Shown: piece by piece, positions 12,393 through 24,993 of the stretch
Layout of the letters: each line of letters starts with the position of its first letter
Numbering within the stretch: the first letter of the stretch is position 1
Source: Procambarus clarkii
Lineage: Eukaryota; Arthropoda; Malacostraca; Decapoda; Cambaridae
Assembly (NCBI RefSeq): GCF_040958095.1
Contig: NC_091216.1
Coordinates: 1,011,513 to 1,075,512 of the forward strand
Length of the DNA: 64,000 nucleotides
Direction of reading: 5' to 3'
Notes under the pieces: generated by a model
What the model saw: only the letters and a program-made list of their open reading frames with translations
The model's database searches: none
What the model was told of the DNA's origin: nothing
Position numbers and translations under genes: made by a program

Positions 12393-15300
12393 CTCTGCAT
12401 CCCTCTCTTATCCTCTGCAACACTCTTCACCCTCTGCATCACTCTCTTAAGCCTCTGCATCCCTCTCTTGAGCCTCTGCGTCACTCTCAAGAGCCTCTGC
12501 ATCCCTCTCTTGTGCCTCTGCATCCCTCACTTGAGCCTCTGCATCCCTCCCTTGAGCCCCTGCATCCCTCTCTTGAGCCTCTGCATCCCTCTCTTGAGCC
12601 ACTGCATCCCTCTCTTGAGCCTCTGCATCCCTCGCTTGAGCCTCTGCATCCCTCTCTTAAGCCTCTGCATCACTCTCTTAAGCCTCTGCATCACTCTCGT
12701 AAGCCTCTGAATCACTCTCTAGAGCCTCTGCATCCCTCTCTTGAACTCCTGCATCCCTCTCATGAGCCTCTGCATCCCTCTCTTGAGCCTTTGCATCACT
12801 CTCTTAAGCCTCTGCATTCCTCTCTTGTGCCACTGTATCCCTCACTAGAGCCTCTGCATCCCTCTCTTAAGCCTCTGCATCCCTCTCTTGGGCCTCTGCA
12901 TCCCTCTCTTGAGCCTCTGCATCCCTCTCTTAAGCCTCTGCATCACTCTCTTAAGCCTCTGAATCACTCTCTTGAGCCTCTGCTTCACTCTCTTGAGCCC
13001 TTGCATTCCTCTCTCAGGCCACTGCATCACTCTCTTGAGCCTCTGCATCACCATCTTAAGCCTCTGCATTACTCTCTTGAGGCTCTGCATCCCTCTCTTA
13101 AGCCTCTGCATCACTCTCTTGAGCCTCTGCATCACTCTCTTGAGCCTCTGCATCACTCTCTTGAGCCTCTGCATACCTCTCCTAAGACTCTGTAACACTC
13201 TCTTCAGCCTCTGTATCACTCTCTTAAGCCTCTGGATCCCTCTCTTGAGGCCTCTGCATCACTCTCTCGAGCCTCTGCATTCCTCTCTTGAACCTCTGCA
13301 ACAGTCTCTTCAGCCTCTGCATCACTCTCATAAGCCTCTGAATCCCTCTCTTGAGGCCTCTGCATCACTCTCTCGAGCCTCTGCATCACTCTCTTGATCC
13401 TCTGCATCACTCTCTTGGGCCTCTGCATCACTCTCTTGAGCCTCTGCATCACTCTCTATAGCCTCTGCTTCCCTCTCTTGATCCTCTGCATCACTCTCTT
13501 GAGCCTCTGCATCACTCTCTTGATCCTCTGCATCACTGTCTTGAGACTCTGCATCCCTCTCTTGAGCCACTGCATCCCTCTCTTGAGCCTCTGCATCCCT
13601 CGCTTGAGCCTCTGCATCCCTCTCTTAAGCCTCTGCATCACTCTCTTAAGCCTCTGCATCACTCTCGTAAGCCTCTGAATCACTCTCTAGAGCCTCTGCA
13701 TCCCTCTCTTGAACTCCTGCATCCCTCTCATGAGCCTCTGCATCCCTCCCTTGAGCCTTTGCATCACTCTCTTAAGCCTCTGCATTCCTCTCTTGTGCCA
13801 CTGTATCCCTCACTTGAGCCTCTGCATCCCTCTCTTAAGCCTCTGCATCCCTCTCTTGGGCCTCTGCATCCCTCTCTTGAGCCTCTGCATCCCTCTCTTA
13901 AGCCTCTGCATCACTCTCTTAAGCCTCTGAATCACTCTCTTGAGCCTCTGCTTCACTCTCTTGAGCCCTTGCATTCCTCTCTCAAGCCACTGCATCACTC
14001 TCTTGAGCCTCTGCATCACCATCTTAAGCCTCTGCATTACTCTCTTGAGCCTCTGCATCCCTCTCTTAAGCCTCTGCATCACTCTCTTGAGCCTCTGCAT
14101 CACTCTCTTGAGCCTCTGCATCACTCTCTTGAGCCTCTGCATACCTCTCCTAAGACTCTGTAACACTCTCTTCAGCCTCTGTATCACTCTCTTAAGCCTC
14201 TGGATCCCTCTCTTGAGGCCTCTGCATCACTCTCTCGAGCCTCTGCATTCCTCTCTTGAACCTCTGCAACAGTCTCTTCAGCCTCTGCATCACTCTCATA
14301 AGCCTCTGAATCCCTCTCTTGAGGCCTCTGCATCACTCTCTCGAGCCTCTGCATCACTCTCTTGATCCTCTGCATCACTCTCTTGGGCATCTGCATCACT
14401 CTCTTGAGCCTCTGCATCACTCTCTATAGCCTCTGCTTCCCTCTCTTGATCCTCTGCATCACTCTCTTGAGCCTCTGCATCACTCTCTTGATCCTCTGCA
14501 TCACTGTCTTGAGACTCTGCATCCCTCTCTTGAACTCTTCCTTCCCTCTAATGAGCCTCTGCATCCCTCTATTGAGCATTTGCATCACTCTCTTAAGCCT
14601 CTGCATCCCTCACTTGAGCCTTCGCATCCCTCTCTTATGCCATTGCATCCCTCTCTTGAGCCTCTGAATCCCTCTCTTGAGCCTCTGCATCCCTCTCTTA
14701 AGCCTCTGCATCACTCTCTTAAGCCTCTGCATCACTCTCGTAAGCCTCTGAATCACTCTCTTGAGCCTCTGCATCCCTCTCTAGAGCCTCTGCATCACTC
14801 TCTTCAGCCTCTGCAGCCCTCTCTTGAGCCTCTGCATCACTCTCTTGAGCCTATACATCCCTCTCTTCCGCCTCTGCGTCCCTCTCTTAAGCCTCTGCGC
14901 ACTCTCTTCAGCCTCTGCATCACTCTCTTAAGCCTCTGCTTCCCTCTCATGATCCTCTGCATCACTCTCCAGAGCCTTTACATCACTCTCTTGAGCCTCC
15001 ACATCACTCTCTTAAGCCTCTGCATCCCTCTCTTGATCCTCTGCATCAATCTCTTGAGCATCTGCATCATTCTCTTGAGCCTCTGCATCCCTCTCTTAAG
15101 CCTCTACATCATTCTTGAGCCTCTGCATCACTCTTTTGAGCCTCTGCATCTCTCTCTTCAGCCTCTGCATCACTCTCTGGAGCCTCTGCATCCCTCTCTG
15201 GAGCCTCAGCATCCCTCTCTTGAGCCTCTGCAGCTCTCTCTTGAGCCTCTTCATCATTCTCTTGAGCTTCTGCATCCCTCTCTTTAGCCTCTGCATCAAT

Positions 15301-18217
15301 CTCTTGAGCCTTTGCATCCCTCTCTTAAGCCTCTGCATCCCTTTCTTGAGCCTCTGCATCCCTCTCTTGAACTCCTGCATCCCTCTCATGAGCCTCTGCA
15401 TCCCTCTCTTTAGCCTCTGCATCACTCTCTTGAGCCTTTGCATCCCTCTCTTCAGCCTCTACATCATTCTCTTAAGCCTCTGCATCCCTCTCTTGTGCCT
15501 CTGCATCCGTCACCTGAGCCTCTGCATCCCTCTCTTGAGGCATTGCATCCCTCTCTTGACCTTCTGCATCCCTCTCTTGAGCCTCTGTATCCCTCTCTTG
15601 AGCCTCTGCATCACCACTTTAAGACTCTGCATCCCTCTTTTGAGCCTCTGCATCACTTTCTTAGGCCTCTGCATCACCACTTTAAGCCTCTGCATCCCTC
15701 CTTTGAGCCTCTGCATCACTTTCTTAGGCCTTTGCATCACTCTCGTAAGCCTCTACATCATTCTCTTGAGCCTCTGCATTACTCTCTTGAGCCCCTGCAT
15801 CACTCTTTTAAGCCTCTGCATCTCTCTCTTCAGATTCTGCATCACTCTCTGGAGCCTCTGCATCCCTCTCTGGAGCCTCAGCATCCCTCTCTTTAGCCTC
15901 TTCTGCACTCTCTTGAGCCTCTTCATCTTTCTCTTGAGCCTCTGCTTCCCTCTCTTAAGCCTCTGCATCACTCTCTTGAGCCTTTGCATCCCTCTCTTTA
16001 GCCTCTGCATCACTCTCTTGTGCCTCTGCATCCCTCTCTTGAACTCCTGCATCCCTCTCATGAGCCTCTGCATCCCTCTCTTGAGCCTCTGCATCCCTCT
16101 CTTGTGTCTCTTCATCCCTCACTTGAGCCTCTGCATCCCTCTCTTGAGCCTTTGCATCCCTCCCTTGAGCCTCTGCATCCCTTTCTTGAGCCTCTGCATC
16201 CGACTCTTAAGCCTCTGCATCAAACTCTTAAACCTCTGCATCACTCCCGTAAACCTCTGAATCATTCTCTTGAGCCTCTCCATCCCTCTCCTGAGCCTCT
16301 GCATCACTCTCTTAAGCCTCAGCATCACTCTCGTAAGCCTCTGCATCACTCTCTTAAGCCTCTGCATCACTCCCGTAAACCTCTGAATCACTCTCTTGAG
16401 CCTCACCATTACTCTCTTGTAAGACATCTCATCATCATCACATCACTCTCTCATCACTCTCTTGAGCCTCTACATCCCTGTATAGAGGGGTTCTGCATCA
16501 CTCTCCTGAGCCTCTGCATCACCCTCTTAAGCCTCTGCATCCCTCTTTTGAGCATCTGCATCACTTTCTTAAGCCTCTGCATCCCTTTCATGAGCCTTTG
16601 CATCTCTCTCTTGAACACCTGCATCCCTTTATGAGCCTCTGCATCCCGCTCTTGAGCCTCTGCATCACTCTCTTCAGCCTCTGAATTCCTCTCTTCAGCC
16701 TCTGCATCACTCTCTTAAGCTTCTGCATCCCTCTCTTGTGCCTCTGCATCCATCACCTGACCCTCTGCATCCCTCTCTTGAGCCTCTGTATCTCTCTCTT
16801 GAGACTCTGCATCACCCCTTTAAGCCTCTGCATCCCTCTTTTGAGCCTCTGCATCACTTTCTTAGGCCTCTGCATCACTCTCTTAAGCCTCTGCCTCATT
16901 CTCGTAAGCCTCTGAATGAGCCTCTGCATCCCTCCCTTGAGACTTTGCATTACTGTCAAGAGCCTCTGCATCCCTCTCTTGTGCCTCTTCATCTCTGAAT
17001 TTAGCCTCTGCATCCCTCTCTTGAACTCCTGCATCCTTCTCAGGAGATTCTGCATCCCTCATTTGAGCCTTTGCATCACTCTCTTAAGCCTCTGCATCCC
17101 TCTCTTGAGCCTCTGCGTCCCTCTCCTGAGCCTCTGCATCACTTTCAAGAGCCTCTGCATCCCTCTCATGTGCCTCTTCATCCCTCACTTTAGCCTCTGC
17201 ATCCTTCTCTTGAGCCCCTGCATACCTCTCTTGAGCCTCTGCATCCCTCTCTTGAGTTTCTGCATCCCTCTCTTAAGCCTCTGCATCACTCTCGTAAGCC
17301 TCTGAATCACTCTGTTGAGCTTCTGCATCCCTCTGTTGAGCCTCTGTTTCACTCTCTTCAGCCTCTGCCTCCCTCTCTTGAACCTCTGCATCACTCTCTT
17401 GAGCCTCTACATCCCTCTCTTGAGCGTCTGCATCCCTCTCTTAAGCATCTGCATCACTCACTGTATCCTCGGCATCACTATCTTAAGCCTCTGCAACACG
17501 CTCTTCAGCCTCTGCATCACTCTCTTAAGCCTCTGCATCGCTCTCTTGATCATCTGCATTACTCTCGTAAGCCTCTGCATCACTCTCTTGAGCCTCTGCA
17601 TAACTCTCTTGAGCCTCGGCATCAATCTCTTGAGCCTCTGCATCCCTCTCTTCAGCCTCTGCAACACTCTCTTCAGCCTCTGCATCACTCTCTTAAACCT
17701 CTGAATCCCTCTCTTGAGGCCTCTGCATCAATCTCTCGGCCCTGCATCACTCTCTTGATTCTCTGCATCACTCTCCTGAGCCTCTGCATCACACTCTTCA
17801 GTCTCTGCATCACTCTCTAGGGCCTCTGCATCACTCTCTAGGGCCTCTGCATTACTTTCTTCAGCCTCTAAATCACTCTCGTTAGCCTCTGCTTCCCTCT
17901 CTTGATCCTCTGCATCACTCTCTTGAGCCTCTGCATCACTCTCTTGAGGCTCTGCATCCCTCTCTTGAGCCTCTGCATCCCTCTCTTGAGCCTATTCATC
18001 ACTCTTTTGAGCCTCTGCATCCCTCTCTTGAGCCTCTGTACCACTCTCTTCAGCCTCAGCATCACTCTCTTAAGCCTCTGAATCCCTCTCTTGAGGACTC
18101 TGCATAACTCTCTCGAGCCTCTGCATCACTCTCTCGAGCCTTAGCATCACTCTCTTGATCCTCTGCATCACTCCCTTAACTCTGCATCACTCTCTAGAAC
18201 CTCTGCATCACTCTCTT

Positions 18218-19850
18218 CAAGAGAGTTCAAGAGAGTGATGCAGAGGCTCAAGAAAGGGATGCAGAGGCTTAAGAAAGTGATCCAGAGGCTCAAAAAAGGG
18301 ATGATGAGGCTTACGAGAGTGATGCAGATGATCAAGAGAGGGATGCAGAGGCTTAGGAAAGTGATGCAGATGCTGAAGAGAGTGTTACAGAGGCTTAAGA
18401 GAGGGATGCAGAGGCTCAAGAGAGTAATTCAGAAGCTCAAGAGAGTGATGCAGAGGCTCAAGAGAATGATGCAGAGGCTTAAGAGAGGGATGCAGAGGCT
18501 CAAGAGAGGGATGTAGAGGCTCAAGAGAGTGATGCAGAGGCTCAAGAGAGTGATGCAGAGGCTCAAGAGAGTGATGCAGAGGCTGAAGAGAGGGATGCAG
18601 AGGCTGAAGAGAGTGATGCAGAGGCTCAAGAGAGGGATGCAGAGGCCTCAAGAGAGGGATTCAGAGGCTTAAGAGAGTGATGCAGAGGCGAGAGTGTTGC
18701 AGAGGCTCAAGAGAGAGATGTAGAGGCTCAAGAGAGTGATGCAGAGGCTCAAGAGAGTGATGCAGAGGCTCAAGAAAGGGATGCAGAGGCTAAAGAGAGT
18801 GATGCAGAGGCTCAAGAGAGGGATGCACAGGCTCAAAAGAGGGATGCACAGGCTCAAGAGAGGGATGCAGGAGCTCAAGAGAGGTATGCAGAGGCTCAAG
18901 TGAGGGATGCAGAGGCACATGAGAGGGATGCATAGGCTTAGGCGAGTTATGCAAAGGCTCAAGAGAGGGATGCAAAGGTTCATGAGAGTGATGCAGGAGT
19001 TCAAGAGAGAGATGCAGAGGCTCAAGAAAGGGATGCAGAGGCTTAAGAAAGTGATGCAGAGGCTCAAAAGAGGGATGCAGAGGCTTAAGAGGGTGATGCA
19101 GAGGCTCAAGAGAGTGATGCAGATTGTCAATAGAGGGATGCAGGGGCTCAAGAGAGTGATAGAGAGGCTCAAGAGAGTGAGTCAGAGGATTACGAAAGTG
19201 ATGCAGAGGCTTAAGAGAGTGATGCAGAGGCTTACGAGAGTGATGCAGAGGCTTAAGAGAGTGGTGCAGAGGCTCAAGAGAGGGATACAGAGGCTAAAGA
19301 AAGGGATGAACAGGCTCAAGAGAGGGATGCAGAATCTTAAGAGAGGGATGCAGAAGCTAAAGTGAGTGATGTAGATGCACACGAAAAAGATGCAGAGGCA
19401 CTTGAGAGTGATGCAGAGGCTTAAGAGATTGATGCAGAGGCTTAGGAGAGGGATGCAAAGGCTCAAGAGAGTGATGCAGAGGCTCAAGAGAGTGATTCAG
19501 AGGCTTACGAGAGTGATGCAGAGGCTTAAGAGAGGGATGCTGAGGCTCAAGAGAGTGATTCAAAGGCTCAAGAGAGGGATGCAGAGGCTCAAGAGAGGGA
19601 TGCAGAGACTCAAGAGAGTGATTCAGAGGCTCAAGAGAGGGATGCAGAGGCTCAAGAGAGTGATTCAAAGGCTCAGGAGAGGGATGCAGAGGCTCAAGAG
19701 AGTGATTCAGAGGCTCAAGAGAGTGATTCAGAGGCTCAAGAGAGGGATGCAGAGACTCAGGAGAGTGATTCAGAGGCTCAAGAGAGGGATGCAGAGGCTC
19801 AAGAGAGTGATTCAAAGGCTCAAGAGAGGGATGCAGAGGCTCAAGAGAGT
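18218..19850 (-). repeat. Terminal inverted third of the 21-bp array
   Basis: From 18218 to the array end all units are reversed. The junction holds CATCACTCTCTT (18206-18217) and its complement AAGAGAGTGATG (18229-18240) around an 11-base spacer. The array is thus a long imperfect inverted repeat with arms of at least 1.6 kb, able in principle to fold into a large hairpin. The final part (about 19500-19850) is dominated by a GATTCAGAGG variant alternating with GATGCAGAGG. Confidence 0.9.
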
Positions 19851-20793
19851 AGTAACAATAAACTGAAAATTCACATAAACGTGGAAAAACGGCCAAATAT
19901 TGCCTAATTCGATGAAATTTTGTTTAAATCACATAAAGTAAAAGGAGATGATAAAGGTAAAAATATTGCTATATTCGATGATTTTTAGTACAAAACAAAA
20001 TGCAAGAAAACTTGCTTAAAATGCAAAATTTGCGAAATTCTGAGATATGAAGGCCAAATCACATATCGTGAGACTACTTGAAGTAGTATCGAAATATTGG
20101 TAAAAACGAATATATATACGTAAAATCACACTACATGAATAACGTGAAAAAAGTCACTATATTACCAAATTTGAGGATTTTAACTTCAAATGACAGAGCG
20201 AGGTTTCGTATTATTTAGATCCACGAAAAGACATATGACAATGTTGTTTCAAATTCAAATGATAAAAATCAATGTGTTTTCATTAAAATTAACTAAAATG
20301 TTCCTGATTTTCCGTTTATATTACCGATGGAAGATGTACACGTAAACCGTTCTAATCCGGCTGAAACGTCGATATATGCAATAAAAACAGAACTTCTCCC
20401 CTTCTCAATATCTTACTCAGTATTTTAACGAGAAACAAATAGATGATTGAAAAGGAAGTATTTAAGGTTATTTTTTGATCAATTATGTGTTTTCATAATT
20501 TTTATCGTATATATAATGAATTAATAACAATAAACTGAAAATTCACAAAAACGTGGAAAAACGGCCTAATTCGATGATATTTTGTTTAAATCACATAAAG
20601 GAAAAGGGGATGATAAACGTCAAAATATTGCTGAATTCGATGATTTTTAGTACGAAACAAAATGCAAGAAAACTTGCTTAAAATGCAATATTATGCGAAA
20701 ATCTGAGATTTGAAAGCCAAATCACATATCGTGATACTACATGAAATTGTATCGAAATATTGGTAAAAATGAATATATTTACGTAATATCAAA
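19851..20793. repeat. SatA fragment (second duplicate copy)
   Basis: About 1.4 monomers of SatA that begin abruptly at AGTAACAATAAACTG, in the middle of a B' monomer. They match 4240-5194 closely over the B' part. The later part differs in type: B-like sequence runs to about 20610 where the first copy is already A-like, consistent with gene conversion after duplication. It runs into the 24-bp array at the same position as the first copy. Confidence 0.9.
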
Positions 20794-21466
20794 CAGCAAC
20801 ACACTGGCAGAGGTCTCCAGCAACACACTGGCAGAGGTCTCCAGCAACACACTGGCAGGGGTCTCCAACAACACACTGGCAGAGGTCTCCAGCAACACAC
20901 TGGCAGGGGTCTCCAGCAACACACTGGCAGAGGTCTCCAGCAACACACTGGCAGGGGTCTCCAGCAACACACTGGCAGGGGTCTCCAGCAACACACTGGC
21001 AGAGGTCTCCAGCAACACACTGGCAGAGGTCTCCAGCAACACACTGGCAGGGGTCTCCAGCAACACACTGGCAGAGGTCTCCAGCAACATACTGGCAGGG
21101 GTCTCCAGCAACACACTGGCAGGGGTCTCCAGCAACACACTGGCAGGGGTCTCAAGCAACACACTGGCAGGGGTCTCCAGCAACACACTGGCAGAGGTCT
21201 TCAGCAACACACTGGCAGGGGTCTCCAGCAACACACTGGCAGAGGTTTCCAGCAACACACTGGCAGAGGTCTCCAGCAACACACTGGCAGAGGTATCCAG
21301 CAACACACTGGCAGGGGTCTCCAGCAACACACTGGCAGGGGTATCCAGCAACACACTGGCAGGGGTCTCCAGCAACACACTGGCAGAGGTCTCCAGCAAC
21401 ACACTGGCAGGGGTCTCCAGCAACACACTGGCAGGGGTCTCCAGCAAACACACTGGCAGGGGTCTT
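20794..21466. repeat. 24-bp minisatellite, 28 copies (second copy)
   Basis: Twenty-eight units of the same 24-bp repeat as at 5195. The order of A-type and G-type units matches the first array, with one unit missing (unit 19 of the first) and one fewer near the end. One unit carries a single-base insertion (AGCAAACACACTGG near 21443) that shifts the frame, which argues against selection on the encoded peptide. Confidence 0.95.
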
Positions 21467-21905
21467 TCAGGCTTTACCCGACGCTTTATCCGACGTTTAC
21501 CCGTCGGTTTACCCGACGGTTTACCCTGACAGTTTACCCGACGTTTTATCCGACGTTTACCTGACGGTTTACCCGACGCTTTACTCTGACAGTTTACCCG
21601 ACGGTTTACCCGACGGTTTACCCGACAGTTTATCCGACGGTTTACAATGACGGTTTACCCGACGTGTTTAGTTTACAGATTACACGTCAGTTATCACTAG
21701 AACAGATTTTCGACTATTTTATTTTATTTATTCGACGACTTACACGGCGGGTAAACCCGTCGGGTTTACCTGTCGGGTTTACCCGTTTTTACACGGGTAA
21801 AAAACGGGTAAAAATTACCCGACGATTTACCCGACGATTTACCTGACGATTTAGCCGACGATTTATCCGACGATTTACCCGACGATTTATCCGACCATTT
21901 ACGAT
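21467..21905. repeat. 12-bp GTTTACCCGACG repeat with hairpins (second copy)
   Basis: Second copy of the 12-bp repeat region, including the GGTAAACCCG/CGGGTTTACC palindrome near 21749-21770. The second hairpin region here has an extra ACGGGTAAAA unit, and the right-hand run is several units shorter than in the first copy. Confidence 0.88.
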
Positions 21906-22708
21906 TCATTCGGCGATTCATTCAGCGCTTTATTTATTCATTTTTATTTATTCATTTTTATTTATTTTATTTTTAGTTTTAAATTTTTTATTTATTTTAT
22001 AGACATTATATATATACATTACATTAGATATACAGATTACATTAGATATTACATTACATTAAATATTAGGTTAGAGACATTAGATATAGACATATTATTT
22101 ATTTTATTATATAGACATTACATATATATTACATTAGATATACAGATTACATTAGATATTACATTACATTAGATATTAGGTTACAGACACTAGATATAGA
22201 CATATTATTTATTTTATTATATAGACATTACATATATATTACATTAGATATTACATTACATTACATTACATTACATATTACATTAGATATTACATTACAT
22301 TACATATTACATTAGATATTACATTACATATTACATTAGATATTACATTACATTACATATTACATTAGATATTACATTACATTACATATTACATTACATT
22401 ACATTACATATTACATTACATTACATTACATTACATATTACATTACATTACATTACATTACATATTACATTACATTACATTACATATTACATTACATTAC
22501 ATTACATATTACATTACATTACATATTACATTACATTACATTACATTACATATTACATTACATTACATATTACATTACATTACATATTACATTACATTAC
22601 ATTACATATTACATTACATTACATTACATATTACATTACATTACATTAGATATATTAGATAATGATTACAGACATTAGATATAGACATATTATTTATTTT
22701 ATTATATA
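21906..22708. repeat. AT-rich tract and ATTAC pentanucleotide array (second copy)
   Basis: Same composition as 6391-7212 but with different unit counts. One of the TAGATATACAGATTACATTA phrases is lost and there are extra ATATTACATTAGATATTACA phrases around 22265-22385. It ends at the same TATATAGAC phrase before the CCTGACCCGACACGA units. Confidence 0.9.
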
Positions 22709-23279
22709 GACACGACCTGACCCGACACGACCTGACCCGACACGACCTGACCTCGCCTTACCTTATCTAACTCGGGTCCAGGTGTGGGTCCGTGGGCCCC
22801 CGGACTTCCACCCTTCCCCACATCCCAGGGTCAGGTCAGGTCAGGTCAAGTTTTAGCTACCCAGAGACCTCACAGTCGAGATGGACGGACGCAGCTACAG
22901 GACGGGACACACACAAATCTGTGCCCTGTAGTTACACCGTTTTGACAGACTCGAACACACGTCAGTTCTCATGAGAACAGATTCCCATCCGACTAGGCCA
23001 TTCTGGGGTCGCCAAGTTTTCCAAAGCTGGTTCTTATATTTATATTGAGTAATTTGGTAACATGTCGTCGGCGGTTTAATGCTCCAATATTCCAGCTGAA
23101 CAAAATATATATTTGGCTGCAACAGTTAACTTTGATACATTTGAGTAAATAATATCTGTAATTATTGTATTTGGGCGTAATAAACAGGGTAAAGCTCCGA
23201 CGTAAATTTGCCTGGCGTGGATGGGTTTTTGTTTGGGCTATTTGGGGAGGAGGAGGAGGATGACGTCTTGACTGGAAGC
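22709..23279. other. Low-copy segment, second duplicate copy
   Basis: Near-identical to 7213-7785 with only a few base differences by eye (for example near 22763, 23013 and 23139). The match ends at CTTGACTGGAAGC. Beyond it the first copy enters SatB and this copy enters unique DNA. No gene recognised. Confidence 0.6.
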
Positions 23280-24272
23280 TGAAGGGGGAGTGTGAAGCCC
23301 AGAAGGTGACCAACACGTTGATAACTTAGACAATATTGAGGGCATTTTTCGACATTTAAATTAATATACACGGAAGTAAAATTTAAAGAGAGAGACTCAA
23401 GTGTTTTTTTGTCTCATGAATGTTAATAATTTACTAACTTTTATGGTACTGAAAGGGACTATTTTCACTTTATGAGAGAAGTTGTAGGAATTGTGGTAAG
23501 CTATTAGTTAGAAAAAAAAGGGCAATCAACATTGTAAGAGTTTTTTCTCCTTATCTGCAGAGTAGGAGTGAGGACAGCTAATTTATACAAACAGGCTGTT
23601 GCCGTTCTCTCGCTGTCTCTCTCTCTGATCTTCCTCTGATCTTCCTCTCTTCTGTTCTCTTTCTGACTTTGTATGTTATGCCTGTTTCTTTCTCTGTATT
23701 TCTGCCTCTCTCGCTCTCCCATGATACCAGTTCACAACATGCTGACTAACTCCTGGCTACCAATTTACTGCTAGGTGAACAGATGCATTTAATGAGAGGA
23801 AATGTGCCCAAACATTTTAGGCGTGAACGGCTTAGTAGGTCCAATTACTACCCTACCCCACGATACAACCCCACAACATGCTGACTAAGTACTGGGTTCA
23901 TATTTACTGCTAGGTGAACAGATGCATTAGGTGAGAGGAAATGTGCCCAAGCCATTTCTGCAGCCACTGGTAATCGAACCTAGAATTCCGGATTTTGAGT
24001 CAACAATGAACACGTAAAACTTTCATATTTGTCTTAGTTTGAGTATATGTGTGCTTGTGTGGCTTACTCTCTCTGTCTCCATGTCGTCCTCTCTCTATAC
24101 ATATCTTTCTCTTTATCTCCTTATATATCATAAAACAGTTAAACTTCGATATTTCTGGTACGTACAGACTCTATCAGGAATAAATGTGGTTCACAAAGAT
24201 TCTCTCACACATGCTACTGGAACACAGATACTATCACCCTCATATGTCAGTCATGGTTTAGGTAATGACATC
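23280..24272. other. Unique stretch without a recognised gene
   Basis: The longest non-tandem piece in the left 46 kb. It holds a CT-rich run (23605-23720) and a SINE-like pair (23718-23998). The largest frames, 72 to 107 codons, have no recognisable domain, and I see no convincing splice structure. Confidence 0.5.
23718..23998 (-). mobile_element. tRNA-derived SINE-like element, partially duplicated
   Basis: Two related copies, 23718-23822 and 23856-23998, share the phrases CAACATGCTGACTAA, TTTACTGCTAGGTGAACAG and GAGAGGAAATGTGCCCAA. The second continues into CACTGGTAATCGAACC, whose complement GGTTCGATTACC looks like an RNA polymerase III B box, so the element reads on the minus strand. The phrase CTGCTAGGTGAACAG resembles repeats I associate with decapod genomes, but I cannot confirm the family without a library search. 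The first copy lacks the tRNA-like end. Confidence 0.55.
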
Positions 24273-24993
24273 TAACCTGACTCAACCTTACCTGACGCAA
24301 CCTGACCTGACGCAACCTGACCTGATACAACCTGACCTGACACTACCTGACCTGACGCAACCTGCCATGATGCAACCTGACCTGACGCTACCTGACCTGA
24401 CTCAACCTGATCTGACGCAACCTGACCTGACGCTACCTGACCTGACGCAACCTGGCTTGAGGCAACCTAACCTGACGCAACCTGACCTGACCTGACGCTA
24501 CCTGACCTGACGCAACCTGACCTGACGCTACCTGACCTGACCCTACCTGACCTGACCTGACGCTACCTGACCTGACGCAACCTGACCTGACGCAACCTGA
24601 CCTGACGCAAGCTGACCTGACGCAACTTAACTTGACCCTACCTGACCTGACGCAACCTGACCTGACGCAACCTAACCTGACGCAACCAGACCTGACCTGA
24701 CGCTACCTGACCTGACGCAACCTGACCTGACACAACCTGACCTGACACAACCTTACCTGACGCAACCTGACCTGATGCTACCTGACCTGACGCAACCTGA
24801 CCTGATACAACCTGACCTGACGCAACCTGACCTGACGCAACCTGACCAGACGTTACCTGACCTGACGCAACCTGACCTGACGCAACCTGACCTGACGCAA
24901 CCTGACCTGACACAACCTGACCTGACGCTACCTGATCTGACGCTACCTGACCTGATTCAACCTGACCTGACACAACCTGACCTGACCTGACCT
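24273..24993. repeat. 15-bp CCTGACCTGACGCAA minisatellite
   Basis: About 48 units of 15 bp (ACCTGACCTGACGCA, with CGCTA, CACAA and TCCAA-like variants at the last five bases). Each unit equals five codons (DLTQP), which keeps short frames open on both strands. The underlying CCTGA pentamer is one base from the arthropod telomere strand CCTAA and equals the complement of the beetle TCAGG repeat; this may be coincidence. Confidence 0.92.

Larger units (their letters stand above)
8681..19850. repeat. Giant 21-bp minisatellite array, about 530 units
   Basis: About 11.2 kb of 21-bp units with core CTCTGCATCACTCTCTTGAG, varying mainly at CATCAC/CATCCC and TTGAG/TTAAG. The plus strand reads CT-rich over most of the array but is flipped in three blocks. 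Each unit is seven codons, so heptapeptide frames stay open for up to 381 codons on both strands (for example MQRLKRV, HHSLEPL). Larger blocks are re-duplicated inside it (shifts of about 2,300 and 968 bp). It joins SatB at 8681 and SatA at 19851. Confidence 0.95.

Noticed and set aside
8688-19866. Dozens of overlapping ORFs of 60-381 codons (HHSLEPL, LLSLCIT, MQRLKRV repeats)
   Set aside because: They are the six-frame reading of one 21-bp repeat. They overlap on both strands, flip with the inverted blocks and have no flanking gene signals.
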